Of a DNA stretch of 64,000 nt, positions 29,644 to 38,902 are shown one piece after another. Under the pieces are notes generated by a model, which did not search any database, was not told the DNA's origin, and saw only the letters and a program-made list of their open reading frames with translations. A program made the translations under genes and the position numbers. Numbering within the stretch: the first letter of the stretch is position 1; every line of letters starts with the position of its first letter. Source of the DNA: Nitrosophilus alvini (GTDB lineage: Bacteria; Campylobacterota; Campylobacteria; Campylobacterales; Nitratiruptoraceae); the NCBI RefSeq assembly GCF_015100395.1, contig NZ_AP022847.1, positions 1 to 64,000 on the forward strand, read 5' to 3'.

Positions 29644-30421
29644 CTATCGTCCTTTTTTCCAGAAAATTGTATAACCGGTGATAGATGGATGTGGTAGCTT
29701 GATGAGGTCGTATAGTTGGTTCGATACCGGCTTTTTCAAATGTATTTTTCAATATCTCTTTATTATAGCCGGCTGACAGATTTTTAAGAAGCGTTTTACG
29801 GGGTTGTTTGAAAGCGGTTTTTAAAAACTTTTCAAACATGGAGTCTCTCAAACTCCTCTTTTTTTTAATCAACAGAACCGCTGATGTCACTTTAGGTTTT
29901 GGTTCAAATGATTCCGGTCCCACATCAAAAAGAATTTTTGCTTCTCCGGCGCTTTGTGCAAGAACTGCCAAAGAAGAAAACTCCCTCTCCCCGCTTTTGG
30001 CTGCAAACTTTTGTGCTACCTCTTTTTGTATCATAACAACTATATTTTTACAATTGGGGTCTTTTAAAGCCCTTAAAATTATAGTTGTCGCAACGTAATA
30101 GGGTAGGTTTGCAACCAGATCATACGCTTCGTCTATCAGTTTTTCTTTCCAATGATTCAGTGCATCCTCACAGATGAGTGTCAATTTCTTTTTTTCAATC
30201 TCTTTTTCAAACTTTTTTTTGAGGATAGCACACAAATCTCTATCGATCTCAAAAGCTATCACATCCTTCTGGCTTAATAGCTTCTGTGTTAAATCACCTA
30301 ATCCAGGCCCAATTTCAACAATCTTGTTTTTGGTTTTGGGCATCGATTCGATGATCTTTTCAAGTACTGCGCTGTCTTTCAGAAAATTTTGTCCAAACTG
30401 TTTTTTGGCCTTATGCTCGAT
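29612..30421 (-). CDS. rsmA: 16S rRNA (adenine-N6) dimethyltransferase KsgA, apparent AUC start
   Basis: Dimethylates two adenosines near the 3' end of 16S rRNA. From the first ATG (30343) the protein would be 243 residues and lack the family N-terminus. In the same frame upstream, 26 further codons encode AKKQFGQNFLKDSAVLEKII, the conserved N-terminal motif, and no ATG, GTG or TTG precedes it before codons that no longer match. GGAG (30427-30430) lies five bases before ATC (30419-30421), so I infer initiation at AUC, giving 269 residues. The SAM motif IVEIGPGLGDLT and catalytic NLPYYVAT are present. A sequencing error at the start is the alternative. Confidence 0.9.
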   Translation of the reverse strand: MEHKAKKQFGQNFLKDSAVLEKIIESMPKTKNKIVEIGPGLGDLTQKLLSQKDVIAFEIDRDLCAILKKKFEKEIEKKKLTLICEDALNHWKEKLIDEAYDLVANLPYYVATTIILRALKDPNCKNIVVMIQKEVAQKFAAKSGEREFSSLAVLAQSAGEAKILFDVGPESFEPKPKVTSAVLLIKKKRSLRDSMFEKFLKTAFKQPRKTLLKNLSAGYNKEILKNTFEKAGIEPTIRPHQATTSIYHRLYNFLEKRTIDGREKQSSAE

Positions 30422-30532
30422 ACTTTCTCCTTGTCTACCCCTGATGATACATAATTTTTTCTTACATTTAGATAATTTTGATATTTAGGTTGTTATTATA
30501 ATCTCTTTTTTGCATTATAGCAATAGTAGTAG

Positions 30533-30538
30533 TATAAT
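30533..30538 (+). promoter_or_regulatory. -10 box for hisF
   Basis: TATAAT 33 bases ahead of the hisF ATG, in the context AGTAGTATAATTTC. It heads the hisF, phosphorylase, rlmN, micro-ORF, dehydrogenase run. Confidence 0.6.
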
Positions 30539-30571
30539 TTCATTAGTTAAAAAAAGAGGATCAGGGAAGCA

Positions 30572-31333
30572 ATGAAAGAATATTTTGCAAAAAGAATTAT
30601 ACCGTGTCTTGATGTAAAAGACGGCAGAGTTGTAAAGGGAGTTAATTTTGTCGGACTCAGAGATGCGGGTGACCCGGTTGAGGTTGCCAAAAGATATAAT
30701 GAAGAGGGTGCTGACGAGATAACATTTCTTGATATTACAGCAACACATGAAAACAGAGATACTATTGTTCATATTGTTGAAGAAGTTGCAAAAGAGGTAT
30801 TTATACCTTTGACTGTGGGAGGCGGGATAAGAGAGCTTGATGATATATACAGACTCTTAAATGTTGGATGCGACAAAGTAAGTGTAAATTCTGCAGCGAT
30901 AAAAAGACCGGAATTTGTTGACGAAGGTGCCAAGAGATTTGGAAGCCAATGTATAGTTGTTGCTATAGATGCAAAAAAAACAGGTGACGGATGGAATGTT
31001 TTTATAAATGGCGGAAGAATTGATACCGGCAAAGATGTTATAGAGTGGGCAAAGGAGGTTTATAACAGAGGGGCAGGTGAAATACTTCTTACATCAATGG
31101 ATGCAGACGGAACAACTACCGGGTATGACCTTCCTCTTACAAAAGCGGTAAGTGAGGCTGTTGATATACCTGTTATAGCAAGCGGCGGTGCAGGAACAAT
31201 GGAACATATAAAAGATGCTTTCCTGAACGGTGCGGATGCTGCTCTTGCTGCAACTATTTTTCACTACCGCCAGATTGATATAATGGAACTGAAAAGATAT
31301 CTTTACAAAGAAGGGATACCGGTAAGACTATGA
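30572..31333 (+). CDS. hisF: imidazole glycerol phosphate synthase subunit HisF
   Basis: Cyclase subunit that, with the HisH glutaminase, makes imidazole glycerol phosphate and AICAR. The 253-residue TIM barrel shows the two catalytic aspartates in [12 protein letters not shown] (near 12) and VVAIDAKK (near 132), and the C-terminal phosphate-binding loop [13 protein letters not shown] near 205. hisH is not adjacent. It overlaps the next gene by four bases (ATGA). Confidence 0.98.
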   Translation: MKEYFAKRIIPCLDVKDGRVVKGVNFVGLRDAGDPVEVAKRYNEEGADEITFLDITATHENRDTIVHIVEEVAKEVFIPLTVGGGIRELDDIYRLLNVGCDKVSVNSAAIKRPEFVDEGAKRFGSQCIVVAIDAKKTGDGWNVFINGGRIDTGKDVIEWAKEVYNRGAGEILLTSMDADGTTTGYDLPLTKAVSEAVDIPVIASGGAGTMEHIKDAFLNGADAALAATIFHYRQIDIMELKRYLYKEGIPVRL

Positions 31334-31893
31334 TTGTATGTGCTGGCGATATTGAACAGTTTTCTTTTGCTCATCCTGTTGGTATAGGGCTGATAAATTC
31401 TGCTATAAATCTTACAAGACTTGCTCTCCTTGACAAACCAGAATTTTTAATTTTTGCCGGGACTGCAGGAAGTTACGGAGAATACAGACCTTTTGATATA
31501 GTTGAGTCCAGAGCTTCTTCGAATATCGAAATATGTTTTTTTGAAGACAGATGCTATACACCTATTGATAATGTTATAACAAGTGACGGAATAAATGTTT
31601 CACATGAAACAATTGTAAACTCTTCAAACTATATTACTACCGATTCGACAGTCGGGAAATTTTTTAATAAACATAATATCGGTATAGAAAATATGGAATT
31701 TTTTTCGGTGATGAGTGTTGGAAAGGAGTTTGATATTCCGTGTGGAGGAATATTTGTCGTAACAAACTACTGCGGGCCTGATGCCCATAAAGAGTTTAAA
31801 AGAAACCATAGAAAAGCCATGAGACTTTTAAACGAATATATATATGAAAAATATCCTGGATTGAAAGGTATGAGTGAAAAAGACAATTCTTGA
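31330..31893 (+). CDS. short nucleoside phosphorylase-superfamily protein
   Basis: Predicted purine nucleoside phosphorylase / MTA-SAH nucleosidase fold. The 187 residues are shorter than the usual 230 or so; the N-terminal nucleotide-binding strand and loop are reduced. Recognisable parts are [13 protein letters not shown] (near 39-51), resembling the GTAG phosphate or ribose loop, and [13 protein letters not shown] (near 119-131), in the place of the ribose-binding ME motif. Substrate is unknown. It starts in the hisF stop codon and its end overlaps rlmN by 20 bases. Confidence 0.75.
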   Translation: MIVCAGDIEQFSFAHPVGIGLINSAINLTRLALLDKPEFLIFAGTAGSYGEYRPFDIVESRASSNIEICFFEDRCYTPIDNVITSDGINVSHETIVNSSNYITTDSTVGKFFNKHNIGIENMEFFSVMSVGKEFDIPCGGIFVVTNYCGPDAHKEFKRNHRKAMRLLNEYIYEKYPGLKGMSEKDNS

Positions 31894-32944
31894 CTATACA
31901 AATGAAGAGCTTCAAAATATAGTATCTCCTAAATTCAGGGCTAAACAGATATATCAGTGGATATATCAAAAAAATGCCGACTCTTTTAATGATATGACAA
32001 ATATTCCAAAAGAGCTCCGAAAAAAACTTGATGAAGAGTTTGAGATATCTTCAATGCAGATAATCAAAAAGGAACAGAGCAAAGACGGGAGCAAAAAATA
32101 TCTTTTCGGTCTTAAAGACGGGCATACAGTTGAAGCTGTTTTGTTGCCTATGAAAAAAGAGCAGAAAGATGAAGCAGGAAATATTATCAAAGAGGCCAAA
32201 TATACCATATGTGTCTCCACTCAGGTGGGATGCAAGGTAGGGTGTTCTTTTTGTCTGACTGCCAAAGGAGGTTTTGTAAGAAATCTGACTCCCGGTGAGA
32301 TAGTAGGGCAGGTTCTGGAGATAAAAAAAGATAACGATATCGCTGCCAATAGGAGAGTGAATATTGTTTATATGGGTATGGGTGAACCCTTGGATAACCT
32401 CGACAATGTTGCAAAATCTGTAAAGATATTTTCCGACCCCAATGGTCTGTCTATATCACCTCGCCGTCAGACAATTTCAACAAGCGGTCTAGCTTCAAAA
32501 ATAAAAAAGTTAGGCGAGATGAAGTTGGGGGTTCTTCTTGCCATATCTTTACATGCGGTGGATGATGAACTTCGTCAAACACTGATGCCGATAAACAAAG
32601 CGTACAATATTTCATCGATTATGGAGGCGGTAAGAGGCTTTCCTGTTGACCAGAGAAAGAGAGTAATGTTTGAATATCTTATGATAAAAGATCTCAATGA
32701 TAATATAAAAAGTGCAAAAAAACTGGTAAAACTATTGCACGGTATAAAAGCAAAAGTAAACCTTATCTACTTCAATCCCTATCCCGGTTCGCCATACAAA
32801 AGACCCGATCCAAAGCGTGTAAAAGAGTTTCAGGAGTATCTGTTGAAACACGGTGTATTATGTACGATAAGGGAATCAAAAGGACTAGATATCAGTGCTG
32901 CGTGCGGACAGCTTAAAGAAAAAGAGATAGCGGAGGGAAGATGA
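31874..32944 (+). CDS. rlmN: dual-specificity rRNA/tRNA methyltransferase RlmN
   Basis: Radical SAM enzyme that methylates C2 of A2503 in 23S rRNA and A37 in some tRNAs. The 356-residue protein has the CxxxCxxC cluster motif in GCKVGCSFC (near 122), [10 protein letters not shown] (near 169), and the conserved mechanistic cysteine in the C-terminal AACGQL. It overlaps the phosphorylase-like gene upstream and, by ATGA, a 31-codon ORF downstream. Confidence 0.97.
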   Translation: MKKTILDYTNEELQNIVSPKFRAKQIYQWIYQKNADSFNDMTNIPKELRKKLDEEFEISSMQIIKKEQSKDGSKKYLFGLKDGHTVEAVLLPMKKEQKDEAGNIIKEAKYTICVSTQVGCKVGCSFCLTAKGGFVRNLTPGEIVGQVLEIKKDNDIAANRRVNIVYMGMGEPLDNLDNVAKSVKIFSDPNGLSISPRRQTISTSGLASKIKKLGEMKLGVLLAISLHAVDDELRQTLMPINKAYNISSIMEAVRGFPVDQRKRVMFEYLMIKDLNDNIKSAKKLVKLLHGIKAKVNLIYFNPYPGSPYKRPDPKRVKEFQEYLLKHGVLCTIRESKGLDISAACGQLKEKEIAEGR

Positions 32945-33036
32945 CACTGCTTGATTATGCGATGCTTATAATTGTCGGGATAACATTCTTGGTGGGAGTG
33001 ATCGGCTTTATAATGGTAAACAAAAAGGACCTGTAA
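32941..33036 (+). CDS. 31-residue single-helix membrane micro-protein
   Basis: A 31-codon [19 protein letters not shown] then [15 protein letters not shown], with one hydrophobic helix (about 6-26) and a basic tail. Its ATG is nested in the rlmN stop codon (ATGA) and its TAA overlaps the ATG of the next gene (TAATG), so it exactly fills the space between two genes with translational coupling at both ends. GGAGGGAAG just upstream is a strong ribosome binding site. I know no named family; orientation and role are unknown. Confidence 0.75.
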   Translation: MTLLDYAMLIIVGITFLVGVIGFIMVNKKDL

Positions 33037-34007
33037 TGAAAATAGCTTTTTTTGAGGTTTCAAACGAAGATATCAGATTTTTCAAATCAAAAATAAAAAA
33101 TGCAAAATGCTTCTTTTATTCACAGACACTCAATGAATTCCTGAAAAACTGTGAATTTGCAGACTTTGATGCAATATCCGTTTTTGTACATTCAAAAGTC
33201 ACAGAGTCCGAGATAGAAAAGCTTCCCAATCTTAAATATATTCAGACCCGCTCAACCGGATATGATCACATAGACTGTTCAATTTTGGCAAAAGAACGTA
33301 TAGCTGTATCAAACGTAAAAGGGTACGCAGGTCCGGCTGTAGCAGAATTTGTCTTTTCTCTTCTGCTCAATATCTCGAGAAAAACATATATAGCAGTCCA
33401 AAGATCCAAAAACTATAATTTTCAGTATCAGGATCTTCTCGGATTTGAGCTTAATTCCAAGAAAATAGGTATAGTGGGTTTTGGGACGATAGGAAGGCAT
33501 TTGGCAAAACTCGCTTCCGGTTTTGGTATGAAAATCTTTGTATATTCCAGAAACTATGACGAAGAACTTATAAAAAAGCTTAAAATTGAAAAAAGTTCAT
33601 ATGAAGATATTCTAAAAAATTCTGATGTTATAGTGTTTGCTGTTCCTTTGACAAAAGAGACATACCATATGCTGAACATCAACAATGCTTCCCTTTTAAA
33701 AGAGAGCTGTATAGTAATAAATCCCGCCAGAGGAGAAGTGATAAGTCTTGAAGCACTCGATCTTCTTTCAGATAGGATATACGGAATCGGTTTGGATGTG
33801 ATAGAGGGTGAAAAAATGCTCTTTAAAAATGTTGATGCACTTAAACAAAAAGAGATAATAAAAAGGGACAATGTTCTTTATACACCCCATATGGCTTATT
33901 TTACAAAGGAAGCACTGGATAGAATAAGAGAAAAATCTTTAAAAAATCTTATTGCGTTTATGGAAGGAAGAGAACTTCCTGATGAGATAAAGGTTTGCGA
34001 ACACTAA
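33036..34007 (+). CDS. D-2-hydroxyacid dehydrogenase
   Basis: NAD-dependent dehydrogenase of the D-lactate/phosphoglycerate type. The 323-residue protein has the Rossmann loop GIVGFGTIGRHLA (about 146-158) and the catalytic trio: Arg in NPARGEV (near 232), Glu in DVIEGE (near 253) and His in TPHMAYF (near 286). The closest form is D-lactate dehydrogenase-like, but substrate cannot be read from sequence. Its start is coupled to the micro-ORF stop. A second member lies at 54825-55763. Confidence 0.92.
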   Translation: MKIAFFEVSNEDIRFFKSKIKNAKCFFYSQTLNEFLKNCEFADFDAISVFVHSKVTESEIEKLPNLKYIQTRSTGYDHIDCSILAKERIAVSNVKGYAGPAVAEFVFSLLLNISRKTYIAVQRSKNYNFQYQDLLGFELNSKKIGIVGFGTIGRHLAKLASGFGMKIFVYSRNYDEELIKKLKIEKSSYEDILKNSDVIVFAVPLTKETYHMLNINNASLLKESCIVINPARGEVISLEALDLLSDRIYGIGLDVIEGEKMLFKNVDALKQKEIIKRDNVLYTPHMAYFTKEALDRIREKSLKNLIAFMEGRELPDEIKVCEH

Positions 34008-34033
34008 AAATTTAAGGGTTTAAATTCATATCA

Positions 34034-34930
34034 TCAATACACCGCTTTTTTACACTCTTCTAAAAAATTTTGTTTCGAATAGATTTTATATCTGTTTTTA
34101 TATTCGAACTCAATCCAGTTTGCATGCAGCATAAGCCGTTTGTAACCAGTATGAAAAATCCTCTCTTTTTCGGATAGTTTCTTGTCAAGATATTTTATGG
34201 CGATATCTGTATCCACTCCGTATATAGGATCTCCCACTATCGGATGTTTCACGTGAAACAGATGTATTCTTATCTGATGCTGACGACCTGTCAGCGGGAT
34301 CGCTTCCACAAGAGTCATGTTGTTGAAATACTCCAGCGGTTTTATGATAGTCTGAGCTTTTTTCCCCTGTTTGTCTATAAGAACTTTTAGCCTTATTGTG
34401 GAAAAATCTCTGTTCTTTTTTATGGGTTCGTCTATAAAAAGCTCCTTCTTCAATCGTCCTTTTATGAGGGCAAGATATCCTTTTTTTATCTTTTTCTCTT
34501 CAAAAGCGCGTTTGATTTCTGTTTCAGCCTCTTTGTTTGCGCTTACTATCAAAAGGCCGCTTGTTTCCATATCGATGCGGTGTGTAACATTTGCTTCAAA
34601 TCCCAGGTGTGCTCTTGCCTCATCAAGCAATGAGTAGGGAGTTCTTCTGTTTCTGGGGTGCACGATCAGACCGCTCGGCTTGTCGAAAACGGCAAATTCC
34701 GGAGTTTTGAAAATAGGTTTGAGACCTTTTGAAGAGGGTTCGAAAAGCAAAACTTCTATTTCGCCGCATAATGACAACGATTTGTCTTTTACTGCTGTAC
34801 CCTTTACAAATACTCTGCCTGTATCTATCAGTTTCTGCGCAGTCCCCTGTGTAATATTCAGTTCTCTCATCAAAAAACCGAAAAGTTTTTGTCTGTTTTG
34901 TATATAGAATCTCTTCTTTATAAATGCCAA
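34034..34930 (-). CDS. RluA/RluD family pseudouridine synthase
   Basis: Makes pseudouridine in rRNA or tRNA. The 298-residue protein has an N-terminal S4-like region (about 18-60) and the RluA catalytic domain with the active aspartate in THRIDMETSGLLIVSA (near 119) and the RQHQIRIHLFHVKHPIVGDPIYG region broken over residues 214-236. The family member (RluC, RluD or other) is not decided by these motifs. It is divergent from purB. Confidence 0.93.
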   Translation of the reverse strand: MAFIKKRFYIQNRQKLFGFLMRELNITQGTAQKLIDTGRVFVKGTAVKDKSLSLCGEIEVLLFEPSSKGLKPIFKTPEFAVFDKPSGLIVHPRNRRTPYSLLDEARAHLGFEANVTHRIDMETSGLLIVSANKEAETEIKRAFEEKKIKKGYLALIKGRLKKELFIDEPIKKNRDFSTIRLKVLIDKQGKKAQTIIKPLEYFNNMTLVEAIPLTGRQHQIRIHLFHVKHPIVGDPIYGVDTDIAIKYLDKKLSEKERIFHTGYKRLMLHANWIEFEYKNRYKIYSKQNFLEECKKAVY

Positions 34931-35045
34931 CCCAATCCTTTATAAGAAAATATTATATTTAAATATTTTGTAATCCTGTGATTTTTTAAGGACATTTTTG
35001 TTAATATTTTATCAAAATGATCTCTTTGGATAAAGCGGCAACTTA

Positions 35046-35070
35046 TAAAATGCCTCTTTAAGGCATTTTA
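35046..35070 (+). promoter_or_regulatory. terminator-like hairpin in the purB leader
   Basis: A perfect 10-bp stem (TAAAATGCCT / AGGCATTTTA, 5-base loop) followed by CCTTTTTTG, 53 bases before the purB start. Its place inside the leader, between divergent genes, suggests an attenuator or insulator; no purine riboswitch aptamer was recognised in front of it. Confidence 0.5.
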
Positions 35071-35122
35071 CCTTTTTTGCAGCATATATTCAAAGAAGGT
35101 CTATTCATTAAAAGAGGTGGTT

Positions 35123-36451
35123 ATGGTAGAGAGATATTCACGAAAAGAGATGGCTGAAAAATGGACTATGCAGGCAAAGTATCAGGCTTGGCTAGATGTG
35201 GAGATAGCAGCGGTAAAAGCTTGGCACAAATTGGGTCTAGTTCCCAAAGAGGATATGGAAAAGATTGTCAAGAACGCAAAATTTGACCTGAAAAGAATAG
35301 ATGAAATAGAAAAAGAGACAAAACATGATGTGATCGCATTTCTAACGAGTGTTGCAGAAAGTCTGGGCGAAGAGAGCAGATGGGTTCATTACGGAATGAC
35401 CAGTTCCGATACAATCGATACGGCAGTAGCACTTCAGATGAGAGACTCTTTGAAACTTGTTATAGAAGATGTGGAGATGGTTATGGAAACCATCAAAAAA
35501 AGAGCGTTTGAACACAAAATGACTCTTATGGTCGGACGCAGTCACGGTATTCACGGTGAGCCTATAACATTCGGTCTTGTTCTTGCCATATGGTATGACG
35601 AGATGAGAAGGCATCTAGAAAACCTGAAAGAGACTCTTGAGGTTATAAGTGTAGGTAAAGTGAGCGGAGCTATGGGAAACTTTGCCCATGCTCCCGTTGA
35701 GCTTGAAGAGTACGTATGCGAAGAGCTTGGGCTAAAACCTGCTCCGGTATCAAATCAGGTGATACAAAGAGACAGATATGCAAGGCTGTTCAGTGCACTG
35801 GGACTTCTTGCCTCAACAGTAGAAAAAATAGCCGTAAATATCAGACATTTTCAAAGAACAGAAGTCTATGAAGCGGAAGAATACTTCAGCAAAGGGCAGA
35901 AAGGCAGCTCTGCAATGCCTCATAAAAGAAATCCGGTGCTCAGCGAAAACTTGACAGGACTTGCAAGAGTTATAAGAAGCTATGTCATACCTGCTATGGA
36001 AAATGTTGCACTTTGGCATGAAAGAGATATCAGTCACTCTTCTGTGGAGAGGTTTATCCTGCCTGACGGATTTATAACTACGGACTTTATGCTTCACAGA
36101 CTAAACAATGTTTTGGCAAATCTTGTTGTGTATCCCGAAAATATGATGAAAAACCTAAACCTTACAGGCGGGCTTGTGTTTTCACAAAGGGTCCTTCTGG
36201 AACTTCCCAAAAAGGGTGTCAGCCGTGAAGATGCGTACAAAATAGTACAGAGAAACGCTATGAAAGTATGGGAAGAGATACAAAAAGGGCATGCTCCGCT
36301 GAATGAGAAAGGAGAGAGCCTCTTTTTGCAATATCTATTGAATGATAAAGAGCTCAGAGAAAAGATGAGCGAAGAAGAGATAAGGGAGTGTTTCGACTAC
36401 AGCTACTATACAAAAAATGTAGACAGGATTTTTGACAGAGTATTTAAGTAA
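35123..36451 (+). CDS. purB: adenylosuccinate lyase
   Basis: Cleaves SAICAR and adenylosuccinate in purine synthesis. The product (442 residues from the ATG at 35123) shows the superfamily signature GSSAMPHKRNPVLSEN (near 262), the catalytic His region VGRSHGIHGEP (near 137) and TSSDTIDTA (near 90). I prefer the ATG at 35123 with AGAGG upstream over a GTG two codons earlier. A hairpin follows and nrdA lies downstream. Confidence 0.97.
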   Translation: MVERYSRKEMAEKWTMQAKYQAWLDVEIAAVKAWHKLGLVPKEDMEKIVKNAKFDLKRIDEIEKETKHDVIAFLTSVAESLGEESRWVHYGMTSSDTIDTAVALQMRDSLKLVIEDVEMVMETIKKRAFEHKMTLMVGRSHGIHGEPITFGLVLAIWYDEMRRHLENLKETLEVISVGKVSGAMGNFAHAPVELEEYVCEELGLKPAPVSNQVIQRDRYARLFSALGLLASTVEKIAVNIRHFQRTEVYEAEEYFSKGQKGSSAMPHKRNPVLSENLTGLARVIRSYVIPAMENVALWHERDISHSSVERFILPDGFITTDFMLHRLNNVLANLVVYPENMMKNLNLTGGLVFSQRVLLELPKKGVSREDAYKIVQRNAMKVWEEIQKGHAPLNEKGESLFLQYLLNDKELREKMSEEEIRECFDYSYYTKNVDRIFDRVFK

Positions 36452-36456
36452 GGGGT

Positions 36457-36507
36457 GAAGTTGTGAAACAGTTCGGCGCTTTTTGCCGTTTCACTGTTTC
36501 GCACTTC
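36457..36507 (+). terminator. long stem-loop between purB and nrdA
   Basis: Outer arms GAAGTTGTGAAACAGT (36457-36472) and ACTGTTTCGCACTTC (36493-36507) pair over 15 bp with one bulge, and an inner CGGC/GCCG stem caps them. No T-run follows, so it may be an mRNA stabiliser or a leader structure of nrdA as well as a terminator. Confidence 0.55.
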
Positions 36508-36535
36508 AATTTATAGCAGAAGGGGACAAACAGAT

Positions 36536-38902
36536 ATGCTGACAGTTATTAAAAGAAACGGAAGAATTGAGCCGCTTGATATCTCAAAAATTCAAAAATA
36601 CACATATGCTGCCGTAAAAGGACTCGAAGGTGTAAGTCAAAGCGAGCTTGAAGTTGATGCAAAAATACAGTTCAGAGACCAGATAACTACCGAAGAGATT
36701 CAGCAGACACTTATAAGAACTGCAGTTGATAAAATAGATGTGGATAGACCAAACTGGACATTTGTTGCTGCAAGGCTCTTTTTATATGATCTATATCATA
36801 AAGTAAGCGGTTTTACAGGATATCCGCATTTGAGAGATTATTTCGAAAAAGGGGAAAAAGAGGGGCGTATAGTGCCGGGGCTAAAAGATAAGTATGATCT
36901 GGATGATCTCAATGAGTATATAAAGCCCGAGCGTGACCTGCAGTTTACATATCTTGGAATTAAGACGCTTTATGACAGATATCTTTTAAAAGATAGGGAA
37001 AACAGACCTATTGAGCTTCCTCAGCATATGTTTATGGCAGTTGCGATGTTTCTGGCCCAAAATGAGCTAGATTCCCAGACATGGGCAAAGAAATTTTATG
37101 ACATTTTGTCCAAATTTGAAGTTATGGCGGCAACTCCCACTCTTTCAAACGCAAGAACTCCGAGGCATCAGCTGAGTTCTTGCTACATAGGGTCCACCCC
37201 GGATAATATAGAAGGCATATTTGACAGTTACAAAGAGATGGCTCTTCTGTCTAAATATGGCGGAGGTATAGGATGGGACTGGACAAAAGTAAGAGGAATG
37301 GGAAGTTTTATAGACGGACATAAAAATGCCGCAGGCGGAATTGTTCCTTTCTTGAAAATTGCCAATGATATAGCAATAGCGGTGGACCAATTGGGAACCA
37401 GAAAAGGAGCCATTGCCGTATATATAGAACCGTGGCATGTAGATGTGCTTGATTTTCTTGATCTGAAAAAAAACAGCGGCGAAGAGAGAAGAAGGGCGCA
37501 TGACCTTTTCCCTGCAATGTGGATAAACGATCTTTTTATGAAAAGAGTAGAAGAGGACGGCATCTGGACACTTTTTGACCCTTATGAGACGCAGGATCTA
37601 ACAGAGCTTTGGGGAGAAGAGTTTGAAAAAAGATATATAGAGTATGAAAAAGACGACTCTATTTTAAAAGAGAAAATAAGAGCAAAAGAGCTCTGGAAAA
37701 AGATACTGCTCAGCTATTTTGAGACAGGAAGTCCGTTTCTCTGTTTCAAAGACAGTGCAAACAGATGTAACCCGAACGATCACTTCGGAATAATAAGAAG
37801 CTCAAATCTCTGTACGGAGATATTTCAAAATACAGAGCCAAACTATTATAAGATAAAGATAAAGTTTGAAGACGGGAGCATAGAGTATTACGATGAAGAC
37901 GAAAATATAGAAGTTGACGGCAAAATAGTAAAAAAAGCCAAAAAGGTCACGGCTCTTGACAGCATAGGAGGCAAAAAAGTCTTTATCGTCGAAAAAGAGA
38001 AAGTGGACGGAATGACAGCTGTCTGCAACCTTGCAAGTATAAACCTCAGCAAAATAAACACCCGCGAAGATATTGAAAGAGTTGTTCCTGTTGCGATAAG
38101 AATGCTCGATAATGTAATAGATCTCAACTTTTATCCTCTTGAGAAAGTAAAGCTGACAAATCTGAAGACAAGAGCGATAGGCCTGGGTGTTATGGGCGAA
38201 GCGCAGATGCTCGCAGAGCATAAGATAGAGTGGGGAAGTGAAGAGCACCTTTATAAAATAGATGAGATAATGGAAGCCATAAGCTACAATGCGATAAAAG
38301 CGTCTTCAAATCTTGCACTTGAAAAAGGAAAATATCCCGAATTCGAAGGTTCAAAATGGAGCAGGGGAATTTTGCCTATCGATACGGCCAATGCCGAAGC
38401 AAAAAAGCTTGTGGACAGGGGAGGGCTTTTCGGTTATATGTATGATTGGAACGCACTGAGAGAAAAGGTAAAAAAAGATGGTATGAGAAACGGCTATCTT
38501 ATGGCAGTAGCGCCCACCAGTTCCATCTCTATTTTGACCGGAACCACGCAGACGATTGAGCCGGTATATAAAAGAAAATGGTTTGAAGAGAACCTCTCGG
38601 GGCTTATTCCCGTTGTCGTTCCAAATCTGTCACCGGATACCTGGCAGTATTATACGCCTGCGTACGATCTTGATCAAAGAATTATTATAAAAGCAGCCGC
38701 TGTCAGACAGAAATGGATAGATCAGGGTCAGAGTGTAAATATATTCATCAGACTAGATAAAGCGAGCGGAAAATATCTGCATGAGATATATACGCTTGCC
38801 TGGAAACTGGGGCTAAAATCAACATATTATCTAAGAAGTCAGTCTCCCGAAGTGGCAGCAGATGTTGCCGACAGAAGTATGGAGTGTATGGGCTGTCAAT
38901 GA
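36536..38902 (+). CDS. nrdA: class I ribonucleotide reductase large subunit
   Basis: Reduces ribonucleotides to deoxyribonucleotides with NrdB. The 788-residue protein has an N-terminal ATP-cone (about 1-90, VIKRNGRIEPLD), substrate-site Cys in LSSCYIGS (near 221), the NLCTEIF motif with catalytic Asn, Cys and Glu (near 423), and the C-terminal redox pair CMGCQ that hands electrons from thioredoxin. nrdB is not adjacent but lies 3.3 kb downstream (42201). The 3' end overlaps nosD on the other strand by seven bases. Confidence 0.97.
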   Translation: MLTVIKRNGRIEPLDISKIQKYTYAAVKGLEGVSQSELEVDAKIQFRDQITTEEIQQTLIRTAVDKIDVDRPNWTFVAARLFLYDLYHKVSGFTGYPHLRDYFEKGEKEGRIVPGLKDKYDLDDLNEYIKPERDLQFTYLGIKTLYDRYLLKDRENRPIELPQHMFMAVAMFLAQNELDSQTWAKKFYDILSKFEVMAATPTLSNARTPRHQLSSCYIGSTPDNIEGIFDSYKEMALLSKYGGGIGWDWTKVRGMGSFIDGHKNAAGGIVPFLKIANDIAIAVDQLGTRKGAIAVYIEPWHVDVLDFLDLKKNSGEERRRAHDLFPAMWINDLFMKRVEEDGIWTLFDPYETQDLTELWGEEFEKRYIEYEKDDSILKEKIRAKELWKKILLSYFETGSPFLCFKDSANRCNPNDHFGIIRSSNLCTEIFQNTEPNYYKIKIKFEDGSIEYYDEDENIEVDGKIVKKAKKVTALDSIGGKKVFIVEKEKVDGMTAVCNLASINLSKINTREDIERVVPVAIRMLDNVIDLNFYPLEKVKLTNLKTRAIGLGVMGEAQMLAEHKIEWGSEEHLYKIDEIMEAISYNAIKASSNLALEKGKYPEFEGSKWSRGILPIDTANAEAKKLVDRGGLFGYMYDWNALREKVKKDGMRNGYLMAVAPTSSISILTGTTQTIEPVYKRKWFEENLSGLIPVVVPNLSPDTWQYYTPAYDLDQRIIIKAAAVRQKWIDQGQSVNIFIRLDKASGKYLHEIYTLAWKLGLKSTYYLRSQSPEVAADVADRSMECMGCQ

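Noticed and set aside
30343-30345. ATG at 30343 as the ksgA start
   Set aside because: It would remove the conserved N-terminal KKQFGQNFL segment and has no ribosome binding site of its own; the upstream ATC with GGAG fits better.
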